Made by a program: the position numbers and the translations under genes. This document shows positions 5,323 to 6,905 of a DNA stretch of 6,905 nucleotides, in pieces. The DNA lies in contig JAFSLR010000366.1 of the NCBI GenBank assembly GCA_017448375.1, positions 1 through 6,905 of the forward strand, read 5' to 3'. This DNA is from Synergistaceae bacterium (GTDB taxonomy: Bacteria; Synergistota; Synergistia; Synergistales; Aminobacteriaceae). A model generated the notes under the pieces. The model had not been told where the DNA came from, searched no databases, and was given only the letters and a program-made list of their open reading frames with translations. Each line of letters opens with the position of its first letter. Positions within the stretch are counted from its first letter, which is position 1.

Positions 5323-6905
5323 TGAAAGAATTAATCACAGCAGTTGTAATGATAGCGGTATTTGCGGCTTCAGCGTTTGCACAAGAAGTGAAGTATATTG
5401 ACGCACCGAAATTTGACGGTGAAATATATCTTTACGGCACACCCAATAAAGCAGATGTTGAGTTTGAACAGTGGTATGAGATTCAGGGGCGCGGACAGTT
5501 TGTCAGAAACGTTAAAGTCCCCACGCTTATACCGTACCTTCCTGACGCGGGAAAATTGAACGGCGCGGCAATCATCATAGCCCCCGGCGGAGCGTTCCTT
5601 CATCACACATTCGGGAGCGGAGGCTATGAGGCTGCGGAGTGGTTCAAGTCTCAGGGGTTCGCAACATTCATCCTCAAATACAGAGTCGAGATTACTCCCC
5701 GTGAAGAGTCAGAATATCAAGCGTACGTGGCGAAAATGATGGAGGGCTACAGGGCGGGAGGCAGAAGTGGAAATTACGCGCCCGCGACTCCTGATTACGC
5801 ATACGAGGACATTAACGCGGCTGTGAAGCTCATACGTGATAGGGCGAAAGAGTTTCACGTTATGCCGGACAAAATCGGGATTGTAGGGTTCTCGGCGGGT
5901 GCTTTGATGGCGGTCTACAACGCTGAGTCAGCACCCGAAAATTGCAAAGCTGATTTCATCGCGTCAATTTACGGCCAGTTAGTTATGCGTGAAATGCCCG
6001 ACAAGATGCCCCCTCTTTTTGCGGCCATGTCATCAGATGACGAACTTTCAGGGCAGAGCGGATTCGAGGTCATTCAGGCGTGGCAGAAACGTGGAATAGT
6101 TGAGCTTCATTTGTACGGTCAGGGCGGACATAATTTCGGAATGGGTCATGAGCCTTTCACGAATTACTTGTGGCCGACAGAGTTTCTTGCGTGGCTTCGT
6201 ATGATCGGTATCATCAATCAGCCGGCCTCATCAGCAAAAATACATCTCAACAACGGGCTTGATATTCCGCAGTTCGGGATAGGCACATTCCGTTCTGACG
6301 TTCAGCAGGCGCATGACGCTGTACTCGCGGCACTGAAGGCGGGTTACAGGCACATTGACACGGCTCATGCATACCAGAACGAACGCGGGGTTGGTGCTGC
6401 TGTGAGGGAGTCAGGGATTCCGCGCGGTGAGATATGGATTACGAGCAAGTTATGGCCGACCGATTACAATTCCGGCAACGTTTCAGACTCAATCAACAAA
6501 ATGCTTGAACGTTTAGGCACTGAGTATATAGACCTTCTTTACCTTCATCAGCCTGTGGGCGATTACATGGCGGGGTGGCGTGGTCTTGAAGAGGCTGTGA
6601 AAGCGGGAAAAGTCCGGGCAATAGGGCTCTCAAATTTTGACGTGAGCATGGAACGCTTCAACGACATACTGGCCAACGCAGAAATAAAGCCCGCAATAGT
6701 TCAGATTGAGCTTCACCCCTACGCACAGAGAAAAGCATTCAGGAAGATTTGCGCCGAGAATAATATAGCGGTTGAAGGCTGGTATCCTCTCGGCGGGACT
6801 CACGGTGGGAATGACGTACTTTTTGCTGACCCTGTGATTAATGAGATTGCCGGGCGTTACGGGAAGACACCTGCGGAGATTATATTGCGCTGGCACGTTC
6901 AGGAA
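5319..6905 (+). CDS. Exported alpha/beta hydrolase fused to an aldo/keto reductase (3' end outside window)
   Basis: One uninterrupted frame of 529 codons runs from ATG at 5319 (overlapping the previous stop as ATGA, so probably translationally coupled) past the window end. Residues 1-21 are a Sec signal peptide ending AFA before Gln22. Residues about 60-299 are a serine esterase/acetylesterase-like domain: oxyanion motif PGGAF (89-93), nucleophile elbow GFSAG (Ser192), acid at Asp240 or Asp241 (SSDDEL), and His271 (GQGGHNFG). Residues 300-307 are a short linker. From 308 an aldo/keto reductase of the small (2,5-diketogluconate reductase/AKR5-like) type follows: signature GYRHIDTAHAYQNE (342-355) with Asp347 and Tyr352, Lys377 (TSKLW), His410 (LHQP), then IGLSNF (435-440) and QIELHPY (462-468). 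Roughly 50 residues are missing at the end by family length. M295 is the only nearby internal ATG and has no ribosome site. The reductase domain is not close to the YajO-like protein upstream, so it is not a simple copy of it. Substrates are unknown. Confidence 0.88.
   Translation, partial: MMKELITAVVMIAVFAASAFAQEVKYIDAPKFDGEIYLYGTPNKADVEFEQWYEIQGRGQFVRNVKVPTLIPYLPDAGKLNGAAIIIAPGGAFLHHTFGSGGYEAAEWFKSQGFATFILKYRVEITPREESEYQAYVAKMMEGYRAGGRSGNYAPATPDYAYEDINAAVKLIRDRAKEFHVMPDKIGIVGFSAGALMAVYNAESAPENCKADFIASIYGQLVMREMPDKMPPLFAAMSSDDELSGQSGFEVIQAWQKRGIVELHLYGQGGHNFGMGHEPFTNYLWPTEFLAWLRMIGIINQPASSAKIHLNNGLDIPQFGIGTFRSDVQQAHDAVLAALKAGYRHIDTAHAYQNERGVGAAVRESGIPRGEIWITSKLWPTDYNSGNVSDSINKMLERLGTEYIDLLYLHQPVGDYMAGWRGLEEAVKAGKVRAIGLSNFDVSMERFNDILANAEIKPAIVQIELHPYAQRKAFRKICAENNIAVEGWYPLGGTHGGNDVLFADPVINEIAGRYGKTPAEIILRWHVQE

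Noticed and set aside
6630..6896. Minus-strand open frame of 88 codons at the window end
   Set aside because: It is antisense to the conserved aldo/keto reductase domain (IGLSNF and QIELHPY region) and has no supporting signals.

Overview
The window looks like chromosomal DNA of a mid-GC bacterium, probably an anaerobic or gut/rumen-type organism. The mix of genes points that way: a DAACS-family transporter, a LysR regulator, aldo/keto reductases and exported ester hydrolases. Codon style hints at Synergistota or a Clostridia-like lineage, but no marker gene is present and that placement is only a guess. I see no phage, IS, CRISPR, rRNA or tRNA feature, and no gene-free stretch longer than about 210 bases.

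There are three blocks. (1) Positions 1-1305: one complete dicarboxylate/amino acid:cation symporter with a strong ribosome binding site, closed by a probable terminator. Its substrate and sodium residues depart from the classical glutamate/aspartate transporters. (2) Positions 1309-2254: an extended -10 promoter, a good ribosome binding site and a TTG start lead into a SAM-dependent methyltransferase, but the start and the body are in different frames. A CAGCGGT tandem repeat lies in the overlap. The block ends at a hairpin shared with the convergent LysR gene. (3) Positions 2253-6905: a LysR regulator diverges from a probable operon of a YajO-like aldo/keto reductase, a secreted esterase-713-like hydrolase broken by a frameshift in a run of nine A, and a long open frame that runs off the window end.

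That last frame (5319-6905, 529 codons seen, no stop) is the most unusual gene. It encodes a signal peptide, a serine alpha/beta hydrolase domain and, after a linker of only about eight residues, a nearly complete aldo/keto reductase domain with its whole catalytic tetrad. The operon therefore reads reductase - hydrolase - hydrolase::reductase. This suggests a pathway in which an ester is cleaved and the released carbonyl compound is reduced (or an alcohol oxidised), under LysR control. The substrate cannot be read from the sequence. A reductase that uses a nicotinamide cofactor behind an export signal is a puzzle in itself.

Two neighbouring genes (methyltransferase and hydrolase) each carry one frame break located at a short repeat. 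These may be real decay, reversible slippage switches, or sequencing/assembly errors; resequencing would separate these.
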